Positions 23,728-35,940 are shown, numbered from the stretch's first letter. The stretch: 64,000 bases of DNA from Siphonodentalium dalli (GCA_032622095.1 CP136068.1:4317314-4381313), one strand, 5' to 3'. Notes: generated from the letters alone by a model not told the origin. Made by a program: numbers and translations.

Positions 23728-24392
23728 AATGAGACACTGTTAAAGGAACTTGGACGGCAACCGCTACAGCAACGTAGGGATGCACAAAAACTATGTCTAA
23801 TGCATAAAATTGTTAACAACAAAGCCACTCTATTCCTAACCGAACTGCTTCTGCCTCGTGTCGGAGATATCAGCCGGTATTTTTTACGCAATTCAGATGA
23901 TTTGGAAAACTACTTTTGTTATCTCGAAGCTTTCAAGAAAACATTCTTCCCGAGCACGATTAATGTCTGGAATGTCTTGTCAGACGAAATAAAAGGTAAA
24001 ACATATGACACTTTTAAATCTACAGTTGTCCAAAGACCAAGATTCCGTTACACGTTCATCTCGGCGACCGTAATATTAATATCATACATTGTCGAATCAG
24101 GAACAATTGTAGCGACCTGAATTATGATAAACTTACTAACCACATCGCTGATAACGCCATGTGCGCCTGTGGAAACTCTGTTGAAGATGCCGAACACTTT
24201 TTTATGCATTGCCCCTTTTATATTCATCATCGCACGGATTTGGTACAAACGTTAAGATCATTTGGTGTATTATCATATGAAGCTCTTATCAAAGGAGATA
24301 TTACCCTAACACATAATGAGAACAATTTAATTATAGAAGCAGCTCTGACATTTATCAAATTGTCTGGCAGGTTTGCAACTTGTTGCGAATGA
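23728..24392 (+). pseudogene. LINE ORF2 C-terminal remnant, CR1/L2-like, frameshifted
   Basis: Frame one (from 23728) reads NETLLKELGRQPLQQRRDAQ, then LCLMHKIVNN, VGDISRYFLRN and FFPSTINVWN, the conserved post-RT region of CR1/L2/Jockey-group LINE proteins. Near 24050-24062 the homology shifts frame and continues with GDRNINIIHCRIRNNC and CACGNSVEDAEHFFMHCP, the terminal Cys/His segment (CxC...H...C) of these proteins, ending at TGA 24390-24392. The reverse transcriptase and endonuclease are absent: 5' truncated, as is usual for LINE copies. About 220 codons remain. It is not functional. The clade is inferred from motif style. Confidence 0.8.
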
Positions 24393-24984
24393 CCTCACGT
24401 TAATCCACTAATACGATTGACCGGCCCCTTGCCATGTCCCCACATACCGCCTATTACCGTAACACAATCGACCCCCCTATATAGTTGTTCTCGAAGCGTG
24501 AGAACATCCAATTTCTATTTAATAACCCTCCTATAGTCAAGCCCCATTCAAATATTCCCTAATATGTATAAAAACCCCGCCATCGTTTTTCGATTCTCTT
24601 ACGAAATCATACTTAAAGTGACTCAAAAATAATCGCCACCATGTTGTTGTTGTTGAAATCAGCTGTTGACTGCCTGTTCCTAACGCTTTTGCAAACTGCA
24701 TGCATGGTTTATCTCCCCTGATTGCTATAAATAGATTGGGGGTATACCCCATTGCCTGTGTTTTGTCAGTGACAGCAAGCATGGTTTCAGGATATCATTA
24801 GAAAAAGACGATATATATTGAGCTTAAATTGGCAAAATGCGATCAAATAAGACGTTTTCGTCAGCGCGAAGATGCCGAAAAATTGGAAAGAGCAGCGAAT
24901 GGGGTGTCTTCCGCATAGATTTTGGGAAGTGAATGTCACAGTGGATTTCCATGCAAATCTGCGGAGCAAAATTCTGAAAGTTAC
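24393..24984 (+). other. LINE 3'-UTR-like and unassigned DNA
   Basis: C-rich sequence after the ORF2 stop (CCGGCCCCTTGCCATGTCCC) to about 24560 is probably the LINE 3' UTR. Beyond it nothing is recognised. The minus frames 24537-24782 and 24787-25137 have no supporting features. Confidence 0.4.
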
Positions 24985-25296
24985 GGAGTTGCACATACCT
25001 GCATACTTCTCAGTCTTCTGAGTGTGACTTGATGTGGTACTATAAGAAACAGCAGGTATTTGTCCGCTTTGTAAATTATAAAATTTTGCAATAAATATAT
25101 TTTTGATAATTTTTTCGGGAATTACATCACTTGACATACATATTAATTTGTCAGATTTGAAATATCAATATTGAATATCAAATTCAAAAATAAATACACC
25201 AACATCTATACAAGTTCCAATCGGACCTGCCAGATAAATACCTGTTGTTTTCAATACCACATCAAGTCACACTCGGAAGTATGTGCAACTCTAGTT
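24985..25296. repeat. hairpin-forming inverted repeat
   Basis: Left arm GTTGCACATAC...GAGTGTGACTTGATGTGGTA (about 24988-25068) is complementary to TACCACATCAAGTCACACTC...GTATGTGCAAC (about 25234-25293), with a loop of about 165 bp. The left arm carries an extra segment (TGCATACTTCTCAGTCTTC) that the right arm lacks. Probably a small foldback or MITE; no clear target duplication. Confidence 0.65.
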
Positions 25297-28200
25297 CAGT
25301 CATGAACGTAGTGCGTATCCTTCCTTGCTGGAAGCAGCAATCTACGAAAGCGGTCATATTGACTTAAAGAACAAACACAGAAAAGAACAAATACTGACGA
25401 GATGATGGATCAGTCACAGGCATGCTGTTTGATGTAAAGCTACCACCCCTCGAAGAATGAAGGAAAGAACAGTGACTGATTCAATACCACAAAATAGTCA
25501 AGGGGTTGGTTTCAGCCCTGCCTAAGCCTGATTATCTAAAACACGAGAAGAAAGACACAAGGGAAATACAGCCAACAAACTTTTAGGACTGTGTCAGTCA
25601 AAATCCGGTGGAGAAGGAGGTGTGTAACAACACAGAATCGTTCCAACTTCTGCGTACCAGCAGATCACAATACGAACACTCCTTCTTTGTTAAAGTAACT
25701 GTGGAATTGAACTACCTGGAACAGTCGGTTGTTGATGTCGGTGATATTGACGGTTTTCTATCTGCTCTGCGAGGGGAACAACAGTATGGAGTGTTTTCAA
25801 CAATGCTAACAAGAAGCTATTGCTTAAATATTTAAAAATTATGCTTGTTTATCATATATAATAAATTATTTTTCAATTATTTCGCTTGCTGCTTATATTT
25901 ATGCTCAAACAACAACATTATCATTGCATATATTAAGTACTACACGGAAATAAATAAAGAGTAGAAACGTGTACTCTATTATTTTGTAGATATCGTATTT
26001 ACACATCCATTGTGTAGAAATGCCACAAGACGTATGGCGCGCGACAACTAATTACACTATAAAAGAGTACAATTGATTAATAAGTACTCAAATAAAGAGT
26101 AACGTGGCGTATGTAGCGATCACATGCCGATGTGCAACGTCATTTTTTCGCAGCGTCATTTTTTCGACCGTGACGCCATTTTGTCTCAATGCTTGGAAAG
26201 TAAACTATTCTTTATCCATTGGAATCATGGAATTTTCATGTAATTACAGACTGTCCACATGTCGGAATCGTGGTAACGGAAACGCGGCAATGTTTTGACT
26301 TCATTATTTTTCATTAAGTTGTGAAATTTCATTGAAAAAAACCAACATAAATCGTAGGCTACTATTCTTGACTAGGTAGGCCAACTTTACTTTAGATTTT
26401 GAATAATTAAATTAATAATTTACATCATTTTCATTTGATTACTATAGACTAGTATTATGCATGATGCCATTATCATCTAGCCTATATATTTTATTATTTT
26501 CCCCGGACTATAATTTATGTTCCTAACCAGCGCCGCCTGAAATTAGCTACACGTCCTTCATCCCGAAGCGAGGGCGGATTTTTTATTTACTATCATTCAT
26601 CATTGATATATCATTTAGGACATTTAGATGTGGAAATTGGAATTTCATTGAAAGATCTTGCAAGTACTATAACATATTAATTAACGGTAAATTATATTGC
26701 TATTAGTATTACTTAATACGTATGACTACTATAGTACTTTAGATTTGAAATATTTACATCATCATCTTTACTAGTATCATAGTATGATAGTATGTTATTA
26801 ACAATTTGATGAAAATCTAACTTCTAAGTAACTAAACAGAACATCGTAATTTCCGTATTAGTTGCTCAAATATTCCCATTTTTTAAATTACCCCTCTGGA
26901 GTCCTCATTGACCTTCACCTTGGCGTGAGATTTCATGAATTTTAAAGTTTTTTTTATCATCATCGTTTATCGTCTAACATCAGTCAGTCAATGTCATCAT
27001 CATCATCGTCGTGTTTGCCGACAAAATAATTAATATATTACACAATGTCAATGTGACAACTGACGTACGGCATCAGTATTAGTTGTTTTAAATTCAGTCT
27101 GTTCAGAGATGAATACCCAGAAATAATTTTGAATCAATAAATGTGCATCGAAATTGGGTGACTTGCTCACAAGTGAACTCGCATGTACCTGTAGGCTGTA
27201 TGGCAATTGTTTTTCCAGATTTGTTGTTCAGAACAATGTATTTTGACTAATAGTAATAGCTTCATTCAACCATGCAAATTTAAAATTGGGGTCCCGTGAT
27301 CTTTCAAGTTGCATGATCTGATGATTCAAAGTTGAAAGTACTTTTGTGTCTCAATCTCATATTAAAACTGCTCAAGGCACAGCTCTCGAAAGATCCTCAT
27401 GTCATGAAGCGATATGGCGAGGTGATTTGGAATTGATCCAAAAATCCTCATGTCGATCGTTAAAAGGCGAGGTGGCTTTGACAGCTGGTGCTAAATTTCA
27501 AGCAGTTACAATGTATATGCTACTCTCGGGATCCAAATAATAGTAGGGGCGGAATAATAGTACAGGGGTGAAATTTCCTTTAAAATAAATAATAGTATGG
27601 GGGCTCAATAATATTACAGGGGGGAATTTTCGCAAATCAACACTAAGTATGGGTCAAAAATTGTGGTTAGTTTCATACAGAGATCATTGCACTTCCTCGT
27701 AAATATCATTCACATTTTGTCAAAAACTTCTAACAGTTTACTTTGATTGTTCCTGAATTATTTTAGACTTGTAGTCATATATACAGTTAGAGATATGACT
27801 TTTATGTGAGGGACTTGTGTGCTTGGGGTTCATTAACTCACCCTTTGTTGTCATATGACTGACTCAAAAATATAGTGTCCAGATCCAGTCGCAACTATTG
27901 ACACAATGAAATAATTATCTTGATTCATTGATGTCAGATATGCCATAATGGTGAGCATAGACATGTAAAATTTAGCTTGGCAATATAAAAGTATATTGGA
28001 ATCCTTTTGTTTTTATCTATAAACTCATCTTCACCATCGTCTCCACTTTATCATCTTCATCATCATATAAATTCACTATATATATAGAGCAACTATAGAT
28101 ATAAAATATACATGTAGTCGAACAAATCCCAAGTGTTGACCATTCATTTAGGCCCATACCGGCAGTTTAAGTTTAATACAAAATAACAAATTTAGTGGTT

Positions 28201-28397
28201 CTTAAAATTCACAATGGTATACAATTGTCACAATGTGATAACTTCTGCATTTATGTGAAAGTGATGAAATTGGAACCTCTAGTATATAATAAGTAATCAA
28301 AATTAAAATCTTCATAATAATGGATATCGTATTAATTTAAAATTAAATCATCATTATCTGGGTCAAGTAATGTTCTATGTTGACTGGTAATCACTAC
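25297..28397. other. AT-rich DNA with no supported gene
   Basis: 25930-26100 contains GTGTA/AGAGTA words and begins TACACGGAAATAAATAAAGA, resembling the word-built element at 46755. 26100-26300 has CRE-like TGACGCCATTTTG elements and a 64-codon frame, too weak to call a promoter or exon. Near 27538-27630 AATAATAGTA-GGGG phrases repeat. Nothing else recognised. Confidence 0.4.
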
Positions 28398-28399
28398 TA

Positions 28400-28651
28400 C
28401 AGTAATGCCCTAATTAATTGACTCCCTAACCACAGCAGAATTATGGGTAACTTTTCAGGATTTAGTCGGAAATATGGCTTGTTGCTATTTATTGGAAAGC
28501 TCTCGCAGAGAGCTTTCTGATGAATGGCAACAAGCCATATTTCTAGGAGAGCTTTCCGATGAATGGCAACAAGCCATATTTCCGACTAAATCCTGAAAAG
28601 TTACCCATAATTCTGCTGTGGTTAGGGAGTTGATTAATTAGGGCATTACTG
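28400..28651. mobile_element. MITE, CAGTAATGC family, TA duplication (copy 1)
   Basis: Near-complete palindrome: CAGTAATGCCCTAATTAATT...GGGCATTACTG, flanked by TA on both sides. Inner arm sequence GGGTAACTTTTCAGGATTTA / TAAATCCTGAAAAGTTACCC. A short duplication of the GAGAGCTTTC-GATGAATGG block sits in the centre. CAGT ends and TA target sites are typical of Tc1/mariner-derived MITEs. Related copies: 30154, 34984, 44412, 47687, 51224. Confidence 0.85.
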
Positions 28652-28941
28652 TATACACAAGCATTTGCATCATCATGGTCGTCTGTGAAGCTAGAATATT
28701 CATTCAGCGTGTTTAGTCTTGATATATATGAGCTACAATCCTACAGATAACATGTGGACAGTCTGCTTTTAAATAATTCAAGATTCTGTATTAAAATCCA
28801 AAATTGTTAATGTGGAACATCTATTTTTTTTGCTGACTGCGTGCCATTTTTGAAGCATCTTTTAAAAACAACAATATTCTGGTCTACAAATAATTGCATC
28901 ATTTCCATGCAAAATTTCGACTCGTTTATGACGTCTGTACA

Positions 28942-29017
28942 ATGGAGTGGACGATCACAGATGATTCATGGTGGTTGGAATATCAAGGCTTGAGGAATCT
29001 GGTTGAATTTTTCACAG
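28942..29017 (+). CDS. candidate alpha-carbonic-anhydrase-like exon (1 of 3 seen)
   Basis: Reads MEWTITDDSWWLEYQG then LRNLVEFFT plus one base, followed by a GT donor (CACAG|GTATTT) at 29018. The WW.x.Y.G pattern and its distance to the next W fit the N-terminal region of alpha-carbonic anhydrases, particularly the catalytically inactive CA10/CA11-type relatives. The phase-1 donor matches the acceptor at 30331 exactly. The exon may begin at ATG 28942 or, as an internal exon, after the AG at 28959-28960. No signal peptide is visible. Similarity is judged by eye; chance cannot be excluded. Confidence 0.4.
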
Positions 29018-29082
29018 GTATTTATGAATTATCTATTATAAACTAATTAATATATATATGCTTTAAAGTTTGCACAAAATAT

Positions 29083-29934
29083 TAGGGGAGGGAGGTACTA
29101 CCAGTGTCGCGATACGATACATATCGCGATATGCGGTCGCGATACAATACTTATCTAGATATGATACCCTAGTATTTCTGGATGCAGCCCTTCATATGGA
29201 ATTCATGAATTGGTTGAAAAAAAACATATATTCAATCATAGTCATTATTTAATAGTTCATTAATTTGATTAATCCTTCAGTACCAGCTACTTCAGTTCAT
29301 TGGAATGTTTTATATAAGGCCAAGGTCGTATGGGATTACACGACTTTCAAGTACAAAAACATAACCACGTTTGTTGTTTAATTCATTTAAATACAGTCCA
29401 GGGGGAGTAATTCAAAAATACCACGTCGGAAGTTCGGAACGCTGTCTGTATTGACGCGGTTTACTACGAGTCTTGCGATGAGACACGTTTATGTCAATTG
29501 GGTATCGGTGACTGTTAACGGAACGATTTAATTCTCTAATATGCAGTTCAACTCCAATGAACGACAAATGATTAGCATGATGTACATTTTGAGCCTTTTG
29601 GTGACATCATTTCTATGAACGAACTCTTCTGTGTGCCAACGGTGACAATGGTATATCAAACTTTACACAAAAAAAACAATGCCCACGCGCATGACCGACG
29701 AACAGGTGGCTGACCTATTTAATCGGCGCTTTGAAGTAGAACGACTTTATCATGCTTCTTTGCATGCCGGTGTATTTAATTCTTATTCTCCAGCGTAACG
29801 AATAATGGACACCGGTAATAGATGAACAGAATTGTGTATCGCGATGCACGATTTTTTGGCTATGGAACCGGTGCGTGTATCGTAGAACTCTGATTCGCGA
29901 TACACCAGTGCACCGGTGATATCTCGCACCCCTA
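29083..29934. mobile_element. hAT-like element relic
   Basis: Ends TAGGGG...CCCCTA with related subterminal CGCGATACGATAC-type sequence at both sides (29110 and the complement near 29890). Flanked by CAAAATAT (29075-29082) and CACAATAT (29935-29942), an 8-bp duplication with one mismatch, the size produced by hAT transposases. The 852-bp interior has no transposase frame. It lies between the two best carbonic-anhydrase-like exons, so it would be intronic. Confidence 0.65.
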
Positions 29935-30153
29935 CACAATATTCAGTCCCACTCGAACTCACTGTCAAGCACCGTTCGACAAACCTCTTTAGATTCCATA
30001 CTATTTCAGAGTCAGCTCTAATATGACATACAATGATATACTATTAGCTAAGAATAACCCATACTAGTATATTCATTATATTAATAGCCATACTAGTAAT
30101 TAGAAACTTGATTTGCCATGCGATTGTCTATATGGATTGATTTGCATTATATA

Positions 30154-30265
30154 CAGTTATGCCCAAAGTAATTGTCTCCTTAACCACAGCAGAATTATGG
30201 GTAACAGTAACTTTTCAGGATTTAGTCGGAAATATGGCTTGTTGTCATTCATCGGAAAGCTCTCG
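30154..30265 (+). mobile_element. CAGTAATGC-family MITE, left half only (copy 2)
   Basis: CAGTTATGCCCAAAGTAATT through TCATTCATCGGAAAGCTCTCG matches one arm of copy 1; the second arm is missing. It carries a 6-base internal duplication of TAACAG. A TA precedes the element. The frames at 30113-30349 and 30159-30425 run through it and into the adjacent exon and are not genes as such. Confidence 0.75.
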
Positions 30266-30330
30266 ACAACAGTTAACGGTACACGTAAGATGTTATTATT
30301 GCAATACATTAATTATGATCTCTTTTGTAG

Positions 30331-30408
30331 GAGGAACAAACTGGCATGAGGGCAAGTGTGAAGGGTCAAGACAGCAATCTCCAATCCAGCTACATGTTCA
30401 TGTACAAG
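30331..30408 (+). CDS. candidate alpha-carbonic-anhydrase-like exon (2 of 3 seen)
   Basis: Acceptor TCTCTTTTGTAG|GA. Joined to the base left by 28942-29017 it reads GGTNWHEGKCEGSRQQSPIQ then LHVHVQ plus one base. W-x(5)-C-x-G-x2-Q-QSPI is the conserved N-terminal carbonic anhydrase signature (QSP[IV]xI). Donor AAG|GTGCTC at 30409. Without splicing the frame stops about 15 bases later, which supports a real exon boundary. The gene could be secreted, membrane-bound or CARP-like; the zinc-binding exons were not found in this window. Confidence 0.5.
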
Positions 30409-30889
30409 GTGCTCTACTTCAGTGATGAAACATATACTGGAGATCATCTGGTCGCTGAATATAGGGGAGGGTACCGTCCCTGAAGTCTCTAGATAGTTGT
30501 AAGTGACCGTTCATTGAACAAATCATTCAAACAGTTTAGTGCTATTGTTTCGCAGCTTCTGTAATATCTTTCACAATACAAACCCACAATATGATCAATA
30601 CATTTCGCGATTCACTTTATTGCTTTTGATACAATCAAATATATATTTCTTAGAAGCATTGCAAGTTATCAACATCAAAGATCAATCCATGATTTGACGC
30701 TTTACATGTACATATGTTTCGATTGTTTGCCCACATGTAAATATAATTGTCAAATAACTATCTAAAATAGCCCTCTTATTTTTCCGATTGTTTGGTATAA
30801 ACTCACAAATCGTATTATTATGTTCGCTCATCGCCGCCGATGGGTAGTAGTACTGCGTGAATTTAAATAGGAGTAAGGTACTTGCTTAA

Positions 30890-31130
30890 CCCTTTCATGA
30901 CTGGAGTTTCCTAAAATTTTGCGAAAAACCCTGTGCCAATTCATTCTCTTAAATAAGCGAGTCTCCCATTGGGAGCCTCACATATGTAAGAGAATACACT
31001 GGCCTATCAATAGTTACCTTGACCTTGCATTCTCTTAAATATGCATGGCTCCCTATGGTAAACTGGTATATATAGGAGAATGCACTGGCATTGGATGTTT
31101 ACTGCTGCACCAGCGATTGTTATGAAAGGG
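30890..31130. mobile_element. TTAA-flanked MITE, CCCTTT family (copy 1)
   Basis: TTAA (30886-30889), CCCTTTCATGACTGGAG ... TATGAAAGGG, TTAA (31131-31134). CCY-type ends with a TTAA target are the piggyBac signature. The interior contains the short palindromic blocks CATTCTCTTA-ATAAG / TAAGAGAATGCA that characterise the family. Relatives: 38660, 44330-44783, 48904, 49808, 50880-51127. Confidence 0.8.
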
Positions 31131-31134
31131 TTAA

Positions 31135-32255
31135 TTAATTTTGATGCATATACTACTAGTTACTACTTATACTACTAGTTACTAGTAGTATTCCACATTT
31201 GCTTATATTAGTTCATCATTATTCTCACTTGATATTACTGTTTATATACCAATCTCTCATTTTCATATACAGTACTAAGGCACTATAAATTTGTCTGGAT
31301 CGCAGCACTTTATCACAGACAGGATATCTGGGAAAGTTCTTGTTTCTGTTAAAAATAAGGTTTCCTTGGCTCTATCCAGATAGTTACAGGACCATCGTAA
31401 CTTTTAACAAAGTTACGTATTGCGGCTAGAGAAATGCCGTTTTGGAAACATTTGATCTCATTATCACGTGGAGCAATTTCCCCATTTGCTGTATACATAT
31501 ACTCCATGAGTCCAATCGGCATTATAACTTATATATGCCAATTGGTGTATATACATGTATCCACCTATATACTAATTGATAGAATCTACACATGACATAT
31601 CACCTCAGTTTTGAACGAAATTTCTGCAATAGGTTGTTTAGTTCTATATAGAGGTATATGCTTAGTGTGCATATATAATCATACATGTAATTAGAGGCAA
31701 AGCACATTAGGAAAGGTGAAATTTTATGCGTCAAAGCCAATAATTTAATATATGTATATGTTAGCTGACCTGAATATATGGTAAAATGTGGTTATATCTT
31801 AATTTACAGATTTAGAAGATGTACTTAACATCATCTTCAGATAGAGACAGCAGTTAAGGACAGACTGATAATTGATTGGCTTAAAACAGGTAGGACATAT
31901 TTTTGTCCTCCGACATTCCATTGGAGGACTATATAGTAATGACCCTTGTCCTTGTGTCCCTCCGTGTGTCCATCCAGAACTTTGTCCGAGCCTGTATTCC
32001 TTCATTTTCCAGTCAATTTTTTTTAAACTTCACCGATGTCAACCAGAATGAGAACCTGCTCACCTGCGACTTTTGAGTAATTTTGGCAGAGTTATTGCAA
32101 TTTTCGACTTATTTTTTTGTTTTTTTATTTTCGAGTTTATATATTGGCCCTTTCTCGACACTTTTACACATTTAAAGACAGAATGTAGTATTGGCATTTG
32201 AAACCCATAAATCCTTCAAACCATTAGGGGACATTTTGGTCAGCGACCTTTTATT
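31135..32255. other. unassigned DNA, weak exon candidate
   Basis: A possible acceptor at 31272 (CATTTTCATATACAG) opens a short frame, but its translation does not match carbonic anhydrase convincingly. From about 31890 a GGACATA...TTGTCCTCCG and GGAGGACTATAT segment looks like the edge of the element that follows. No other gene is seen. Confidence 0.35.
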
Positions 32256-33294
32256 AGTCGAGTTTTTCAAAAACTCGACTTATGGTTTGACGAGGGACGG
32301 TTGGCGGGCGGCGGGCGGACGGACCTAAAGAATGCCTTATAACTTTGACATGTGTTAACGGATTCAAAAAAAAATTGGTATGTGAGTTGCTCCCAATGAC
32401 TATTTACTGTCTGTAGAAAATGGGTCACATCCAAACTTTTTGACAAGAGTTATCCATCTTTGATGACTTTTTTTTTAGTTTTTCACCGTTAGCGCGATAA
32501 CTCACGCAAATATTAACCAATATGAGACTCTTGCAAAAATATATCAGACGAGTTCGAAAACCAGGTTTGTCCGAATTTTTTTTCCGGAGTTATGGGTCTT
32601 AGTTTGTCTATTTTTAGCAATGTTATCACAGTTAGCGCGATAACTCGATGAAATATTAACCGATTTCAACAATATTTGGGATATGAGTCTCCTGCAACAA
32701 TATCTCGGACGAGTTCGAAAATCAGGTTTGTCCCGAATTTTTTTTCGCAGAGTTATGGGTCTTAGTTTGTCTATTTTTAGCAATTTTATCACTGTTGGCG
32801 CGATGACTCGATGAAATATTAACCAATTTCAACAATATTTGGGATATGAGTCTCCTGCAACAATATCTCGGACAAGTTCGAAAACCAGGTTTGTTCGAAT
32901 TTTTTTTCGCAGAGTTATGGGTCTTAGTTTGTCTATTTTTAGCAGTTTTATCACCGTTAGCGCGATAACTCGAAAATATATTAACCAATTTCAACAATAT
33001 TTGGTATATGAGTCTCCTGCAACAATATCTCGGACAAGTTCGAGAACCAGGTTTGTCTGAATTTTTTTCGCGGAGTTATGGGTCTTAGTTTGTCTATTTT
33101 TAGCAATGTTATCACCGTTACCGCGATAACTCGATGAAATATTAACTGATTTAAACAATATTTGGTATATGAGTCTATTGCAACAATATCTCGGACGAGT
33201 TCAAAACCAGGTTTGTCCAACTTTTTGGGCCTTGTGTGGGCCTTATTGCCAACTTGTTGGCAGAAGTTTTTTTTTGACTGCCAATAAACTCGAC
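32256..33294 (+). mobile_element. element with five 162-bp internal repeats
   Basis: Begins with a perfect 25-bp hairpin (AGTCGAGTTTTT / AAAAACTCGACT, 32256-32280) and ends near AACTCGAC (33287-33294). Between 32480 and 33230 are five tandem units anchored by GTTAGCGCGATAACTCG at 32488, 32631, 32794 (variant), 32956 and 33117, period about 162 bp. Each carries TTATGGGTCTTAGTTTGTCT. Minus-strand frames at 32544-33301 are translations of the repeat. The class of transposon is not clear to me. Confidence 0.65.
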
Positions 33295-33613
33295 ATAGCA
33301 TCTTAGATGTGTACCCCTTGTTTTTAATTGAATTGCTTACACAGTCAGTTACACAGTAGGTTTTATCAATAACGATCTGATTTGACCAAAAAAAATAGGT
33401 CCATGTCTTTCATAACAAAACTATAGTCCCATAGATGTATACACACCGATTGACGCATATACAGAAATTTGGGAAAGTTCTGGACCTGCTAAAATACCAC
33501 AGCATTAAATTTGTCATGGGACATTTTTCATAATTTCAAGCTCTGAATCTGATAAATTAATAAGAGTACAGTGCGGAATAATAGTACAGGCTAGGGTAGC
33601 AAGTTCCAACATG
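33295..33613. other. unassigned DNA
   Basis: No gene or element recognised apart from a short GGAATAATAGTACAGG phrase also seen near 27550. Confidence 0.35.
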
Positions 33614-33705
33614 CAGCCCTTTTAATTCAGATTGTTTGGCTTCGGCAATCTGCTACGGCAACCCTTTGCCATGGCCCATTTTGCCATAGCCAATAATGAG
33701 GGCTG
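33614..33705 (+). mobile_element. 92-bp MITE, CAGCCCT family, 6-bp duplication
   Basis: CAGCCCTTTTAATTCAG ... AATAATGAGGGCTG, flanked on both sides by AACATG (33608-33613 and 33706-33711). The centre reads TTTGGCTTCGGCAATC and a GCCATGGC block. The second full copy at 38859 also has a perfect 6-bp duplication, which supports the ends chosen here. Confidence 0.8.
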
Positions 33706-34029
33706 AACATGGAAATTGAAAGTAAGTCGTCTGAAATTCTATACAATAAATCATATTTATTGCACACTTTGTTTATTTTTGCATAATACAGCAAAATACA
33801 GAAGATTTTAAAACCTTCAATAAAAAAGGACAATACAAACCATGTCATTGCAACACCAACTAAATTAAACAAAACATTTCTTCACTAAATCATGAGGTTA
33901 GTCTGCATAAAGAACACATTGTTCAGAATTAATGCAACAATATCAACCTAAATTTGAGCATATTACAAGTTCCAATCTTCAGAGTGTGCAATAAACAAAG
34001 AACAACACAGTTGTGTGAGCATAAAAAAA

Positions 34030-34134
34030 ACGTTATTGCAAGTGTTTGTTGTATGAACTTGTGTCGCGAGGTAAAATTTGAACCTACGGGTCTCGTTTTA
34101 CCATCGTGTCACAACAAACTCATTCAATAACGTT
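34030..34134. repeat. small hairpin repeat or MITE
   Basis: CGTTATTGCAAGTGTTTGTT...GGTAAAA pairs with TTTTACC...AACAAACTCATTCAATAACG. Arms about 45 bp with mismatches, short loop. Target duplication not evident. Confidence 0.55.
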
Positions 34135-34981
34135 AACCAGTTCACACACTTGTTTCATTCTATCCATATATTTCTCAAATACGCTTGACATTGGAGTTTC
34201 CTGACATAAGTGATAGCTCCATATGCCTGCAGTATAGCCAGCCTGATGATCCCAATTTTAAAGACATAAATAATTATGTACTTGTTTTGGTATATGAAAC
34301 CGATAAGTTAGCATTCAGGCACTATGTCAACAGGAGGAATGTATCATATTAGTAACATCGCCGATAATTTCAAGAAAATCGACCGTACATATCCATAGAA
34401 ATCATCATTTGAACTACACTCAATTGTAAATATTTACTCCTCAAATTGGAATGCAACTATCTGTGATAAACTAATGAAAATGGTTTCACCTTCGAGAATA
34501 ACTGTCATTAATTAATGTATAAGAATAACGATGAGCGTTGCCAATTTGGATATAATATTTGTAAAAATAACTACTTTGAGCAAGATAATTCTCTTTTTTA
34601 TTTGATCATTCTTCCGCAGTGATTCACATCACTTTAAAATAGACCGATACAGACCCATATAAACGCCATACAGGTAACAGGGTGGCATATTTTCTAAAAA
34701 TTAATAAACATACGGGTACTATTATGCTTATTTGGATCCCAAGAGTAGCTACTTTGCAATCTTTCGATTTTGAAACATACAGGCGCGCATACTTATTGTC
34801 CGAGTTTGAATACAGCTGTGTATCTCTTGTGTGTCCACCTGGTCATCCGTCATGTAAAAAGATTAAGGCAAAACTAAACATGACATGTCAAAGTATTAGC
34901 GATATTCCAAACTACGACACCAAACTTGGAAACGTAGCCAGTAAGACTTGTGTTGTTTCTGCAGTGCAACCGATGCAGAGT
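34135..34981 (+). other. two unassigned open frames
   Basis: 34138-34350 is open in one frame (SFYPYISQIR ... SQPDDPNFKD) without a start codon. 34682-35011 is a 109-codon frame with a cysteine-bearing stretch (CVSLVCPPGHPSCKK) whose end runs into the MITE at 34984. Neither has a recognisable domain or good splice sites. They lie inside the putative carbonic-anhydrase-like intron and may be chance. Confidence 0.25.
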
Positions 34982-34983
34982 TA

Positions 34984-35089
34984 CAGTAATGCCCTAAGTA
35001 ATCGTGGTTAAGAAGTCGATTACTTAGAGCATTACTGTACCCGCTGAATTACTTAGAGCATTACTGTACGCCAAATTAGAGCATTACTG
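34984..35089. mobile_element. CAGTAATGC-family MITE derivative with triplicated right end (copy 3)
   Basis: CAGTAATGCCCTAAGTAATC...GAGCATTACTG at 34984-35037 is a 54-bp minimal palindrome flanked by TA. Two further right ends follow directly, each ending GAGCATTACTG-TA (35066 and 35089). Confidence 0.8.
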
Positions 35090-35940
35090 TATACGCCGAA
35101 TAAAAGAAGTTTATAAATGTGTTACCCTTATATGTGATCCCTGCTTGGAATAGAGTAACACCGCTGAATGTCATCCCCCAATCAATCCTTGAACTGACAT
35201 GGACATGTAATCAAATACGAGTTTGTGCTGCCAGAAGTTAGGAAGCTATTTCGAAGTCTCTCCATAGTATTTATGACTGTTCAGGGCTCGATTTAACTGG
35301 ATTTGCATCGCAATTTGGGATGCCATTTCCAATTTCTACTATCCAATTTAAAATAAAATGACAGGTATTGGTAGGGAGTGCTATACAAAATCTACCCAGT
35401 GCTGCAAAAAAATGCTATACAAATAAAAAAATTCAATCGACTCTTCCATTACTTTGTCAGGATCGCACATGCAAATAACTTCAACTTTGAAGTTTAACCC
35501 AGCTTTATATCCTATGAGTGATGTTCATGATACTTTCCTGTCACTATAGGCTGTCAACATCCATAAATATAATGATAAATATGCATTTTAATAAATTTAT
35601 AATGACAAACTGCTGTGAAAAATTGCATATCCAACACATTAAAATGGGCAGATCCTTGATTTTTAAGCGAATACTTTGATAATCATGTGTGGTATTTTGA
35701 TCGTTCTATATATATAGTAGGTGTCGGCTGGGGGCCATCCAATATGAAATACCCTAGTCATTTCAACACTATCGACTAATCATTTCAACATTAGAAAAAT
35801 TGATGATGCTAAACATAAACTTAATTAACCATGGCGTTATAATTAATTTCCCGTATAAATTTCAACTATTTACCTGATAAATAATGTACGTTTTAAATAT
35901 TACTTTTCTTAAAAATAGCATTTTATGCATTTCTTTTCAG

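Noticed and set aside
31272-31380. Additional carbonic-anhydrase exon
   Set aside because: Acceptor is plausible, but both possible frames translate poorly against the family, whereas 35941 fits in phase and in register.
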